In this document: piece after piece, positions 11,344 through 24,070 of the stretch
How positions within the stretch are numbered: position 1 is the stretch's first letter
Layout: each line of letters opens with the position of its first letter
Assembly (NCBI GenBank): GCA_000231825.2
Contig: JH720296.1
Location: 62,001 to 126,000, forward strand
From: Tetrahymena elliotti 4EA
Lineage: Eukaryota; Ciliophora; Oligohymenophorea; Hymenostomatida; Tetrahymenidae
Direction of reading: 5' to 3'
Length of the DNA stretch: 64,000 nucleotides
The notes under the pieces: model-generated
Told to the model about the DNA's origin: nothing
The model's input: only the letters and a program-made list of their open reading frames with translations
The model's database searches: none
Made by a program: the position numbers and the translations under genes

Positions 11344-14300
11344 TCAAGGTTTATTATATATCTATTCACCTTGTTATTATGGGATATATGTGTATTAGTT
11401 ATTATCATTTTGAAATTGTTGATAATAATAAGGCTCTGTTTCTTGTTTTTGAATAAATTAATCATATGAGTTTTGATATGTATCATTTTTATATACTTCA
11501 CTTTCAATAGGATAATTCTGATTTTCTTGATTATCATTACAACTACTTGATAGAAAATTAGAATTTACTGAAGAATCTCTGTTATTTTAAATGCTTAATC
11601 TTTCGAACTAAATATTGGCTGAATCATTTTAATTGGCATATTAATATTAACTATCATCTTTATTGGTATTTGGATTACTTGGATTATTTAGTTGCTGATA
11701 TTTGAAAGGATCGTCTCCATAATTTATATTTAAAGTTTATTTATCGTATGTATTTTCACCATAATTTCTATTTTCATAGTCAATTTAAGGATCTTTGTTA
11801 AAATACGGGATTTTATTTTATTGCTAATCTGGCTGCTTATTGAAATAAATTTCTTTATTTGAGTGATTTTATTATTCTAAATCATATTTCTAGGTATGAG
11901 TACTATGATTTGGAGAACTATTTGATTAGTATTAGACCTTATTGTTTTGGTTAACTCTATTGTTAAAGTTTCCATTATTTTTATAGCTTTAAGAATTATT
12001 ATCATTATCTGGCATATTGCTATTTTAATTGAAACTAAGGCCACAATTATTCTAAGGATTCTTAGGAATATCTATTTTTATTTGATTCAACTGATTAAAT
12101 ATTTGTTCTTGATTTTAACCCATTCCTAATTAATTTTACATTTACATCATATTTTATCTCTGTAAAAAAGGGTTTTATTGATGCTAATTTTACTAATTTT
12201 ATTGCTGAGGCGCATTTTCTTAAATTTGTTAATTATGAAGTTGCTAGAAATGTTATTTCATTTAAGCCTAATTTTGATTTATTTATTGAACCTAATTATT
12301 TTGTTAATTTTGATACTCTTAGTACTAGATATTTTAAAATTAATTACTGTTTTAAGCTTATTAAAATTAAGGTTAGTAGGGTTAGTTTACACCAAAATTT
12401 TACTGTTGACAGAATTACTAATTGTTATTTCCATTTATTAATTTTTCTTTATTTTTATTTTGAACTTGCTGTTAGATAGGGTAATTATTTGCATTCTAAT
12501 TATTAGGATAAGAGGGTTGCGGATATTGCTGATTGAATGAAAACTAAAACTATTTATTTTCTTGTTTTTATTATTAAAATTGGTTTTAAATATTTTGATT
12601 TTGCTAAAATAGTTATTACTAATGTGCAGCTATATTTTGATTTTAAAGTTACTATTATTATTTTTAGCCTATTTACTATTATAGTTAAAATTGAGGTTGA
12701 ATCTAGAATTAGTTTTAGGGTTATTATTAAAATTATTGTAATGGCTACTAAACTTGTTATTAAAAATGTTGGGTATTTTAAGCTTTTATTGAAAGCTAAA
12801 AATCTTATGCAGGCTATTATTATCTTTCTTAATATTTATTTTATTAATAGCCCTGCTGCTGTTAGTATATTTATTATTATTGTTGATGTTATTAATTCAT
12901 ATATTAGTTATTATTAGTTTATAAATATTATTAATTATTAGGTTATAAATATTATTGCTAGTCATCACTTACTTATCCATACAGTTATTAATTATTATTT
13001 GGATGAATATATTTATTGTTGCTAGTTTATTCATATTTTTGTTGTTGTTGTTGATTATTGTTATTAGGCTATAAATAATTTTGTTGATTAATATTTGGCT
13101 TAGAAGAATTTTAAATCTGATGCTGCACATTTTACAACTATAAATTGCTAAAGGCTTAATTTTTTTATAAAAAAGATTATTCTTGTTATTAGTTATTTGG
13201 TGTTTGTAAGAACTGTTATTACTATTGGTTTTAATTTAAAGACTACACATTTGCCAAATTAGACTAAGGTTATTAGAAAGTATTCTAGTTTAACAATGGA
13301 GTCAATTAATCATTTTATTAGTTCTAATTATTTTATTATTTAAATAATATAGGCTAATTTTATGTGGGAGATATCATCATTGGAGCATTGGGAAGATTGG
13401 GAGTTAGAAAAGAAAATCCTTAAATCTGCTAAAGAGTGTTATTTTATTCCAAATTTTTATTTGATTAACTAGTAGAAGGAGACTCTTAGGCTAAGAAAGT
13501 TACTGAATCAGCATGTTTTAAATTTAAATTGTTCAATATATCTTTATATTTTTTAATTTTATGAGTTTTCCCCTTCTTTTTATTGTATTAAGCCTTCTTT
13601 CGGAGGGCTTGCTAGGTATCTTTGTCTTAATAAAAGCTGTAATTCTAAGTTCTATTAAGATCAAGATATCGAGGATCTAAATTACTTTCTGATTAATTAA
13701 ACTATCCTTAACCTTAGTTAAAATGACTAGAATTTTCGTTTTCTATTGAGTAACCTTGGCCTGTGTTGGAATTATTTCCTTCCTCTTATTTTTATATATT
13801 GCTTTATGAAATATTCTCATTGCTCTCTATGACTTATTTGTTAATTGTTTCTTTAAAAAAAGTGTTTCTGTTGCTACTTTAGCCATTGTTGTTAAACTAG
13901 GATGGAGTATTTTAAAAATTAATATTATTCATATGGCTTGGTGTCAAAGGAGCTCCTAAATTCATAAAATCTTTATTTATTGATAGAGTAAGCTGAGGAT
14001 CATTAGTATTTTCATCAGCAAATTCTTAAATCTCATTTGTATTAAAATATTCTTATGAATTTGCAAATATTTAACTAACTACCATTTAATTATTACTAGG
14101 GTTATGAAAATTTTATTGCTAAATTTATTAGCTTTACTGCTCTCTATAATTTTTATAAACTACTCTATGCACTATGTCTTTTCTTTAATTTGCTATATCT
14201 TCATACAGATGATACAATTCGCTATATAAATCATTAACTTTTATTCTATTTGATGCTATTGGTTAAAGGCATCTTGAAATTAAATAACCAAAATTTCCTT

Positions 14301-15354
14301 CTATACAGCGATACTCTTCCATACTCCTTATCTAATTAGATATTTCTGCTATTGTGAAATCAGCAAAAAGCTGTTCACCTGTAATAAGCTCATGCATAAT
14401 GCATCCAAGAGCCCATATGTCTACAGTAAAATCATATTCCTACTTTCTTATCATCTCTGGTGCCATGTAATTTATTGTTCCTATACACGAATGCATCATA
14501 TAAATTTCTTCATTTTTACCTAATCCATAATCGCCAATTTTAAGGATATATTGCCCATCTTTTTCGTGAATAAATATATTCTCAGGCTTTAAGTCTCTAT
14601 GTGCTATACCATGGGCATGCAGGAAGGTTATGCCTTTTGTTAACTAAGTTGAAAAATTAACTACGACCTTCAATCTATTCGGAATTTCCAAGTATATCTA
14701 ATCTAAGAGACTGCCATTTTCGCAATATTCCATGACTATATAATATGTATCATTGGTCTCTATAACTTCTATAATATTTACTATGTGATCATCCCTTTAA
14801 GTGCTTAATTTACGTACTATGTCCTTCTCCTAAAAAAAGTATTTGTTTTCCTAATTGCCTATTGAAAATTATTTTTATTTTGTGAGAATCTCATTTTTAT
14901 AGTAAGTCTCCCCATATATATTTTTATTCTATATTCTCATCATAAAAAACTACTGAAAATATTAAAATTTTTCAAAATATAAAATGTATAAATGTTCTAA
15001 GACATCAGAATTGGGTCTAAAAAGCCTAAGAAAAGGGGGGAAATATAATTTGATTTATTTTTGTTCTAAGTTAGTAGTTAGAGTGATGATTGCAATATTT
15101 ATTTTATATAGAGTGACGAGTTTGATCATTGAAATAACTTCAACAAATGATTATAATTTACCTATGAAAGTAGTATTTTTTAAAACTTTGATTGCCACAT
15201 CCTATTCGCTAAATGGATCCTCTTCATTACATATGCTTCCTATAAGTACTTCGCTAATTGCTCCATGGCCAAGTACTCCTTTAACCCTGTAATTTCGATA
15301 CTAGCCATATATAATCTAAAAATACTCTTAATTGTTATTTGTTCCTGATTTCAT
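11344..15354 (-). CDS. Kinase K1: protein kinase with very long Gln/Asn-rich tail
   Basis: Exons 15354-15162 and 14858-11344, joined across a 303 nt phase-1 intron; 3708 nt, 1235 residues, TGA at 11346-11344. Kinase domain (about 22-290): glycine loop GHGAISEV, VAIK lysine, alpha-C glutamate in [21 protein letters not shown] (DYG instead of DFG), NYMAPEM and VDIWALGC. The alternative of reading through the intron is also open but would insert about 100 residues in the N-lobe, so splicing is preferred. Residues beyond about 330 are a low-complexity Gln/Asn tail encoded largely by TAA and TAG, with the look of a prion-like or scaffold region. The start is the first in-frame ATG before the glycine loop; an additional 5' exon is possible because the upstream frame stays open. 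Substrates are unknown. Confidence 0.9.
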
Positions 15355-16410
15355 ATCTGCTTTCTGTAAACCTATAAATTCTGCTAATAGTCGAAAATCA
15401 AATTTATCTATAGGTGCTTAAAATTTTAATAGTTTTTATAATTACTCATAAATTATTTAATTACTTATCTGACTTAGAAGCAAAAAATTTTATCAAAAAC
15501 AAATAAAAATTAATGACAATGCATAATAACAACATAAGTAAATTGAATAATTTTTTGTTCATGCATGAAAATGTTAAATTAGATATTATACGGTGGGGGC
15601 GAATCATACAAATCTTCAAATCTATCAGAACGAATCAAAGCTATTACCTAAAACCATCATTTTTAACTTTTTTTATATATTAATAATGAAATAAAGTAAT
15701 TGACAGGACTAATCTCAACTAAATTTGAGTTTAATTTAATACGAAAAGTTGGAATTAATTTTTTTTTCACCTCTTATTTCAAACTAGAAATAATTAAATT
15801 ACTGCAATCATAACTCAAAAATTCATTTAAGATTAAGCTATTTACTCTATGTTACAGCTCCATATTTTTTGTCCGTAATTTCTAATATCCTATGATTATA
15901 TCTAGATGAAAACATATCAAGCTAATTGTATCTGAAATAGTTGGTCTTCTAATAATTGAAGATCTAGAATAAATTAATTAAAAGGGGAAAACTCTTGAAT
16001 TAGGTTCAAAAGAATATTATATAATAATTCAGTGAGCTAATGTGATATAGATAAATAAGCATTAAAGTTTTTATTTACATAAATTTAAAAATAAAAACAA
16101 ACATAAATAAATTAAATTTTATAGAACGCAAAAATATTACTTACTGATTATAAATGCTATTAATTTTTCTATTAATTTAAATTAACACAAAATTTAAAGA
16201 TATTTCGCACAAAATAATCATGAAGACATTCTTCTTTTGATAGAAAATCTATTTCATTGCTTGATAATTAAATTATAAATTTTTACTCTTTTGCTTTATA
16301 TATTTTTTGTCTGTTTATTAACAAATTAGTTATTAATAGGTAGCTAAATAAATTTTCAAAGGATATTTATTGAAAATATCTTAGTGTTTTGTTTTGAAAA
16401 TATCTTATTT
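15355..16410. other. Intergenic region with a GC-richer island at about 15580-15660
   Basis: Mostly plain AT-rich DNA. One island around 15590-15650 ('cggtgggggcgaatcatac') is clearly richer in G and C. On the minus strand it reads as ALIRSDRFEDLYDSPPPYN in an open frame behind a TTTTAG acceptor-like site. On the plus strand it reads as a short ORF from ATG 15564. It could be an upstream exon of K1, a relic or a small gene; I cannot decide. Confidence 0.4.
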
Positions 16411-18349
16411 TCATAGAATAAAAGTATAATCACAAATTGAAGTTTCTTCTTATAAATAAAAGAATTAAAGATTATTTAAAAGTTCTTGTTAAGCAGGTTT
16501 AAATTTGAATTGCATTTCTTCCTATAATATTTTTTTAATTAAGGATTAAAATTATTTATCTTAAATAACTGTATTATTGCCACATTTTAAGCTATTTATC
16601 AACTTAATTTTGAGTGTTTTTTATTTTGCACTATCCTTGAATTCTATCAATTATTTACAATTTTAAATTTCTTTAACACTTTTCTCTAAAAAAGTTGAAA
16701 GTAATTTATGATTGATATTTTATAATATTTCTTAATATTTCACAGATAATTCAAAAAGTACCAATAACTTGAAGAGAGAAGAAATATCAGGATTATTTAT
16801 TTCTTTTATGAATTGATAAAATTTTTTTTCAGGATTTTACTGAATTATAGATTGTAAAAAGAATTTTAACTCTTCTTAAAAATATTGAGGCTCTTTGTAT
16901 TCAAATAAGAAAGCAACTTGAGCCATCAAGAAATTAAATGAAAAAGCAAAATTAGTTTAAGATTCAGACAGTTAATATTCATTATTTTAATTTGTAAATA
17001 CAACTAAATACTCTGTTTCACTTAGCAGACTTTCTTTTCTCTAAGCCTGTTTCAAACAATATTTTTCATTAGGGAATACAAATTCTTTTCCTTCGCAAAT
17101 CAAAATTTTCTTAGTTAATTTTTCTTATTGACTTGTATTTAAAATTTTACTTAGGTTTTAATTATTAAAATTTTTACTTTGCAAAATCCTATCTTCCAAA
17201 CTAATTACACAAGCATCTTCTACCTCATAGAAGCTTTGCTTTTGAGTTAATGCATTATCATTTTTTTAGTTAAATTTACTCCTTTTAAGTTCTTCAATAA
17301 AAGAAGATGGATCTATTATGCTATAATTACTTTAATTTCTATTTTAATTAACTTAAAAAGCCTATGATTTATAAAATTTGCTATTTTTTCTTTTAACCCT
17401 TTCATAAATTTCTATTAAATCTTTAACTATTTGATCAATATCTTATCTCTACTTATCATTAGATACTAAACAATCTTTTAGTACCTTATTAATATTTTTA
17501 GATTCCTAGCCATAATTGATTTATTTTCCATTTTAATTACTATGATTAATTATTTCTGGTATTATCTTTTTCAACTTTCCTTAGAAAAATTACTCATTAG
17601 TAAATATTTCATAAATCAAACATCCTAAACTCCATACATCTACTTTTTTAGAATAATTCTAATTATGGAATATTTCTGGAGCCATATAATTAGGAGTCCC
17701 AATTTAAGATTTTAATTAAATTAAGTTGTTATTCATTTAACTTAAACCAAAGTCTCCTATTTTGATTTCAAAATTTTCATGAAACGTGGATCCTCCTCGA
17801 GCATTTTCAATCTTTTTAACAAAGCAATTTTCAGGTTTTAAATCTCGATGAGCAATATTTAAATTATGCAAGTATTATAATCCTAATGCAATTTAAATAC
17901 AAAACGCTAATTTTGTTTCCAAATCAAATTACTAGTAGTATTTATTCTGAAATTGTAGCAAGTCTCCTTAATCACAGAATTCTAATACTAAATAAACTAT
18001 ATTTTCATTTTTATTATTTTCATCATAGATTATTTCCTCAATGGCCAGAATATTTTGATGTCTTTATGTATTATGCAAATATTATGAAATCTTTACTTCT
18101 TTTTCAAAATATTGATTGAGTTATCCTATATTAGATTAAATATTTACAAAATAAACTTTTTATTTTCTAGAAACATGATTGTTTAAATCCAAAGTTACCT
18201 TTCTATAAAATAGAGCTTACTGTTTTTAAAGCATAAAACTTATTTTCTTTCTCACATTTAATTTAGAATACATCACTTATTGCTCCTTTCCCAATTTAAT
18301 GGAGAACTTTGTAGCGTTTATTATATCCTTCTAAGAATTAGAAGTTCAT
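16411..18349 (-). CDS. Kinase K2: protein kinase with helical C-terminal region
   Basis: Exons 18349-18199 and 18125-16411, 73 nt phase-1 intron; 1866 nt, 621 residues, TGA at 16413-16411. Seen: MNFQFLEGYNKRYKVL then glycine loop GKGAISDV, YALK lysine, intron eight residues later, alpha-C glutamate (EKEVKIS), [21 protein letters not shown] and VDVWSLGC. All catalytic residues are present, so the enzyme should be active on Ser/Thr. The remaining 330 residues are mixed charged and hydrophobic, predicted mostly helical, without a domain I recognise. The intron position and phase are the same as in the other six kinases of the array, showing common descent. Promoter elements cannot be identified. 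Confidence 0.93.
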
Positions 18350-18834
18350 GTATTTGTAAGATTTTTAATTAACTTTTCTTTTTTTGATAAAAACTTAATT
18401 TTTTAAAAAATAAATAATATTCAGATTAGTTTTTACTATTTTCTATCATTTAAATTAATCAAAGATTCAGAAACTAGAATATATACATTTCAATTATTCT
18501 ATTATGATAAACATCATCTAAAGTAAAAAAAAATCTTTACAAAATAAGACTCAACTAGAATATTATAGAATCCTATTTATTATTTTTTATACTAATATTT
18601 AGGATATATAAATATTAATATAATAAACAAGGAAAAAGAGGGTATAGAATAATCAGAAGTCCCCAATAACTTCTTTTGAGCTCTTCTTCAATCCTGGATA
18701 TCTGTCTCCTCCTCCCTAAATAATCTAAAATCTTATTTACTGATAAATTAAATTACTTATTATTTCTTTCTCAATTCAACTTAAAACTTTTTAGCTCTTA
18801 TTTTGCCCTTCTAAGAATTACAGAACCATTTATT
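18350..18834. other. Intergenic spacer K2-K3 holding relic sequences
   Basis: Besides the kinase relic listed separately (18735-18829), the segment 18655-18722 is strikingly GC-rich for this genome. On the minus strand it reads IIQGGGDRYPGLKKSSKEV ending in IGDF and TGA, which looks like the end of a coding exon. No partner exon could be placed. The rest (18350-18650) is AT-rich and shows nothing. Confidence 0.4.
18735..18829 (-). pseudogene. Decayed 5' end of a K2-type kinase gene
   Basis: Reading the minus strand from ATG 18829, the frame gives MVLQFLEGQNKSQKVLS, a TGA, then IEKEIISN. Aligned with K2 (MNFQFLEGYNKRYKVLH, then QIGKGAISDV), identity is obvious up to the glycine loop, where the two essential glycines are lost and a TGA interrupts. 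Nothing matching the rest of the kinase follows. It lies six bases beyond the stop codon of K3, between K3 and K2, so it is a truncated duplicate left by rearrangement in the array. Confidence 0.7.
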
Positions 18835-21800
18835 TCAAATTTTTAAGCTAAAATAGTTAATTTACTCGATCATTTTAATTAAGGGTATATTCTATTGGGA
18901 GTATTACTAAATAGGACTTAATTAAAAAACAAGATTTTTTTTATTTTTACTCAAAGTTGATGGCCAGCAAGGCTTTTCATCTTTTTCATTTTTTTCATAT
19001 TAATATTATTTTTAAAAATATTCAAAATATTCGGTTGAGATTTTAACATTTTAAACTAAATATTCATTCAAATTATATTCTTTTAGGAAGTAGAATGCTA
19101 CCATTTAGTTTTTAAATTATGTTCTTAAATTTTATCAACCATAAAAATAATAATAATACTTTTTTAGAAATACAAATTCTTTAGATTTCTCAACTAATAA
19201 AGGAAGAAGTAATTTGAAGTTTTATGTTTATTTATGTTAATTATTCTTTTAGCAAATATTAACTTTGTTAAATGATAACAAATTTTTCAAAACATGATAC
19301 ATGTAACATTTACAAAAACACAATTAAAAATATGTTATTATCAAGATTAATATGAGTTAATAAAATGTATGAAATACCTTTTTTTGTTTTCACCTTCTGA
19401 TAATTTGAAAGGTATTTTTTGTAAAATTCTTTTCTATATTTCTCCTTTATTATGTTCATCAAATAAAAATTAAGTTACTTTATCTTTTTAGAAAATCTAC
19501 AAGAATGAACCAAATGAACTAAGAAACTTTTAGTATTTAGAGCTGAGGGTATATTCATATAATTTTTTATATTAATTTTCATTATTATAACTACTATCCA
19601 TAAGAAGGATTTCTCTTAGAGATTTCAAAAATAAAATGATCAAATCTTGATTCTCTTTGATGAATGAAGACAATTAAATATAATAATCTTTATTTTTATA
19701 AAAGAGTTCAATATATTTTTAAAGCTGACTTGAGTTAGTTTTTTTTTATTACTCTATACTTTAGAAGATAAAACTAACGAAATCCAAAATATTGATATCT
19801 TCTGAGGTCTCTATTTCAACACAAGGTAATTCCTGATTCAAGCTTGTAAAAAATTTATTTTTAAACTAGTATTTAGATACTGTTTAATCTTTTACAAAAA
19901 GAACTTTTATATCAGTACTATAGCTATCTAATAAAGAGTTAATCTTTTATTTTTCGCTTTGAGTTAGGTCATTGAATTTAATTTCCTTTTTTTAATTTTT
20001 GTACCTTGGTGATTATTGAGAAGTACTTGCATAAAGCGATAAAACATTCTAAATGTCTTCAGATTTATTGTTTATTTGAACTTGATCTTAAAACTGCTTA
20101 CTACTTGATTATGGTGATTTTGGTATTTCATATTTTTATTCTTAATTAGTTTTGTTAGTAGTGAAAGAACTGATAGAATCAAGTGAAGGATAAGTAGGTT
20201 CATTGATTTATAAAATATTATTTTATTACTTTTAATTTATTTAATATTATGCATATGTTTAATTTGTTTATTCAGAACTTATTTTTGGAGTTACATTTTT
20301 AGCTTCAATTTACCTGTACTAAAATGTGTTTTACTATGAAAATGAATTAACTGAAGAGGGGAATGCTACAATATTCTCAGGTTTATTTTCATTCACTTTA
20401 AAATTACTCTGAATATAATTAAAAGAGGTTATACTGGGTCCTTGGTTATAAAGTTAAGAGATATTATTTCCTTTTAATTCATAAAGCTTATAATCAGAGT
20501 GAGGATACTATTCATGAGTAGAAATTCCAGATTTAGATGGCTAAGGAGTCATGTTGACATAAATATTGTTGTTTACATAATTGGGATTTGATTTTTTTCC
20601 CAAGACAATGCTTTACTCTATATTATCTTAGGTATTAATTTCCTTATAATTTTAGATATTGTTTTTTAATAATTAATTTTTTTCTATTTATTACTGCATT
20701 AATAAATTGTTTTTTGCTTTTTCTTACATTTTTTTATCTTTTGACTCCTCTTCCAATTGCTTTAATTTTGTTTATTAGTTTTAGATATCTTTCTAACTTG
20801 TTAAATTATTCTTGGGTGTGATAAAATAAGAGTCATCAAATTCTTATGGATTTTATTCATTTTAACTTTCAACTTTAGTAATCTAAAGAGGTATTTATTT
20901 TAATATATTTTAGTTAGAATCTTCTCCTTCTTCTTATTTTTCAAATTTAATATCTTCTTCTTCTGTTTCTTCTGTGTAATTATCAATACTTTTGTTCAGA
21001 TTATCTGTGAACTAAGGTATATTCTTAGGAATTTCAGCATTAGTCTCTTTAGACTATTCAGGTACTTCTTGATTTTAATCTAATTTTAATTAGTTAGCTT
21101 TTTCATCATTTTCATCAGGTTAAACTAAAACACTTTGTGTCATACTTATTTTCATCTCTGCTTTAGCCTATAATAAATCTTTTATGATTTAATCTAATGA
21201 AATTCTTTAATTGGGCTATCTTTTTAGGCATTTTTTTATTATTTAATTTACAGATTTAGGGATTTTACTTTCAGGTATTTTGTTTAATATTTCATCATCA
21301 TAACCTGTTATTTTTAAGGCAACTTCTTTAACAGAATTACCTGCAAAAAGTTATTCTCCAGTAAATATTTCATACATTAGAGTACCAAAACTCCAAATAT
21401 CAACTTTTTCGTTATAGGGTTGAAATCTTAAAACTTCTGGAGCCATATATGTAATAGTTCCTATAGCTGATTTCATCATATCTTCAGACATTTTACTTAT
21501 GCCAAAATCTGCTATTTTGATCAAAAATGAGTCATCAGCTTGCTTTGCTATTAGAATATTTTCTGGCTTTAAATCTCTATGACAAATTTTAGAAGCATGG
21601 AGGAAGTTTAAACCATTAGCTATTGAAATACACAAAGAAATAGCTATATCTGGTGAAAATTTGAAGGAAAATCTTTCTAAAAGATTAAATAAATCTCCAT
21701 CTTTGTAATACTCTGTAACAATAAAATACTCTTCAGTACCTTCAATTAGCTCTAATATGTTCACAATATTTTCATTCTTTCCTTTTGCTATAATTGCCTT

Positions 21801-22065
21801 TGTGATATCTAATTCTTGCTAATAATATTAGTTTTCCTAGTTATCTATTTATATTAAAAAATGATACAATTAATCAATATTTTATCATAGCTAAAATATT
21901 TTCTTAATTACCACTTGCTACCTTTTACTTGGTAACGATCTTAATAGCTACTGGCTAACTTGTTTCTTTATTTTCTGCATAGTAGATTGCACTTACAGCA
22001 CCTTGTCCTAACTACTTGAAGTTTTAATATTTATCAGATATCTATTTATTTTTTAACTTCTCCAT
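18835..22065 (-). CDS. Kinase K3: protein kinase with long Gln-rich/coiled tail
   Basis: Three exons: 22065-21912, 21844-19378 and 19123-18835; introns of 67 nt (phase 1) and 254 nt (phase 2). 2910 nt, 969 residues, TGA at 18837-18835. Kinase domain about 15-275: glycine loop GQGAVSAI, VAIK, alpha-C glutamate in [39 protein letters not shown]. The tail (about 290-969) is rich in Gln, Glu and Ser with a coiled-coil-like stretch (KLKQLEEESKDKKMQEKAK) and ends in a hydrophobic/helical region coded partly by exon 3, the only second intron in this kinase set. Exon 3 was accepted because its phase matches and it is open for 96 codons with clear coding composition. Catalytically intact; target unknown. 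Confidence 0.9.
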
Positions 22066-22444
22066 ATGTTGTATGTGTATTTATGTATCTTTTGCTTTAA
22101 TTTATGCTTTTTTAATGATTTTTTGCAATTAAGTTTATTTTTGATATAGAAATAAATCCCAAGTTTGAAGATACATGCCACATACTGATCAAATAATTTA
22201 CTAATCTATTATAAATATTTTAGTTCAATTTCTAAGTATATCTTAGTTATTCAAAAATTTTACTATCATTTTTTACAATTTTTATTGGTCCATCATCAAC
22301 TTTTTTACATGATTGAATAAAATTATAAAAATATCTTTTTTATATTATGGATATTTAATTTTATTTTGTAAATATAAGTGAGTCATTTATTTATATTAAG
22401 CTATTCGATTGATCAAAATGAAATACAATATAAAACATAATGTT
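22066..22444. other. Intergenic spacer
   Basis: AT-rich spacer between K3 (5' end) and the 3' end of the SPRY-like gene. No feature beyond presumed K3 promoter sequences was recognised. Confidence 0.6.
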
Positions 22445-24070
22445 TCATAATAACGGATTAAATTATTAAACAACTTCAACATCAAGTAGAGTAACTTTGT
22501 CTAATGGGTTATACATTGCTATAGAGAATCTATAATTCTCTTCTGCATGGAAAGGTGATTTAGGTTCTTTGTTGATTTAGGTAATATTTTCATGCTTAGG
22601 GTAATCAGAAATAATAAATAATTTGTCTTAGATGCATACTCTTAATTCTAAAATCTCAGATTCTCCCTTTTTGAGATAGTTTACTTATAAATTTTATCCT
22701 CTTAGAATACTTTGATTAGCAAGGTCTCCATAACCATAGTGAAAACAAATTTATTATTCATATAGAGTTGATTTGTCTTTTAAAGAATCTGGCATTAGAC
22801 CAATAACAATCCAATCTTGATCACTATTTTTATCAATTTAAACTTTAATTATATATTTTTCTTTTGGATTAAAGAAAATATTTGAGTAACAAATACAGTA
22901 ACCATTTTTGGAACTTTTTTCTAAATAACATTTTCCTTCAGTGTTTGTATCTATTTTCCCTTGTTAGAAATCCCTATTATTACTCATAATTAATTAGTAT
23001 TGGTTAGTTAATTTTACTGATTAATTTTTATTGTGTAAGTCAAATTAAATAGATGACATTAGATCAAAAACTGGATATTTTTATAAAATCTTCTTTATAG
23101 CTGCTTTACTCTCAGTACAAAAATGACTGTTTTTTAGGGTAGAGTATATCTTGTATGAATTCTACCTTAAATCTCCCCAATTATTATTATTATTACTATT
23201 TTCTTTCTTCTATTCTAATGCACATTAGTTATCTATTTCTATGATTTTATTTGTTAACTAAATTAAGTCATTAAGCTGTTGTTATTGTAAACTATAAAAC
23301 ATTTCTAAATTTTCTTTTGATGGACCTTGTTTTTCAAATTTTTGGTCTCTTTATACTTCTAATGCTTATTCCCTTGACTCTGGTTATACAGAGTTAGAAA
23401 ATACCTCAATTTTGTTAAGTGATTCTAAAAAATCTTCTTTAAAAGATTGAGATAAAGAAAAATAGATAATTTTATTAGTAGAAATAAAATGTTCAACAAC
23501 TTTTTTTAAATTATCTTATATTTTATCTTATTCTTAAACTTTTGATTGGACAATAGACTAAACTTGTTAATTTACTTAACCATATTAGAATGCATTTGAA
23601 TTTATAAATAATTACTAAAGATATTCTTTTTCTGCTGCATTGTTATAAGATGTGCTTATTTGTTGGCAACTCATTAAATATTACTAGGCTCTTTATGTTA
23701 TTTAGTTTTCTATTTATTGGATTTTTACCTAAAACTTTTCTCTAAAATCATTAAAATAAGCCCTAATTTTCTGGAATACATTTTATTTGTCACTCTTATC
23801 GTTAAGTAAAATTTAGTTAATCTCCTGCAAGATAGAATTATCTTTTATTGGAGGCCAGTTTCCAAAAATATATTGCTAAGAGCTTTAGCATATCTCCTAA
23901 AGAGAGAGTAAGCTAGATCCTGAGATATTTTCATCAATAATACACTATATACATTTAAGCTAGTTTGTTTAAACAGTCTATGTTTAGAAAGCTATAATTT
24001 AACAGCTTGTGTGAATTTAACAAAATATTTGACTTTAATAACTATCTATTTTTTAATGTTTTAAATCCAT
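22445..24070 (-). CDS. Coiled-coil protein with N-terminal Cys/His cluster and SPRY-like C-terminal domain
   Basis: Single exon, 541 residues, ATG 24070, TGA at 22447-22445. The N-terminus carries a cysteine/histidine cluster (FCQIHTSC at about 20-27 and CIQC at about 45-48) reminiscent of a degenerate B-box zinc finger. A long Gln- and Glu-rich middle (about 80-330) looks like coiled coil. The C-terminal 170 residues (YCICYSNIFF, then DWIVIGLMPDS, HYGYGDL, LELRVCI) show the alternating strands and the W-I-x-I-G-L pattern of SPRY/neuralized-type beta-sandwiches. The order zinc cluster, coiled coil, SPRY recalls TRIM-type proteins, though no RING was seen. It interrupts the kinase array in the same orientation. 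An upstream in-frame extension is open but without a better ATG. Function unknown; protein-protein recognition is likely. Confidence 0.75.

Noticed and set aside
12178..12917. Hydrophobic plus-strand open frames of 87 and 126 codons
   Set aside because: They are the antisense of the Gln/Asn-rich tail of K1; AAT and TAA repeats read backwards give Ile and Leu runs.
14859..15161. Reading K1 straight through this segment, which has no TGA
   Set aside because: It would insert about 100 residues between beta-3 and alpha-C; GT-AG splicing gives a normal N-lobe and the same intron site as six paralogs.
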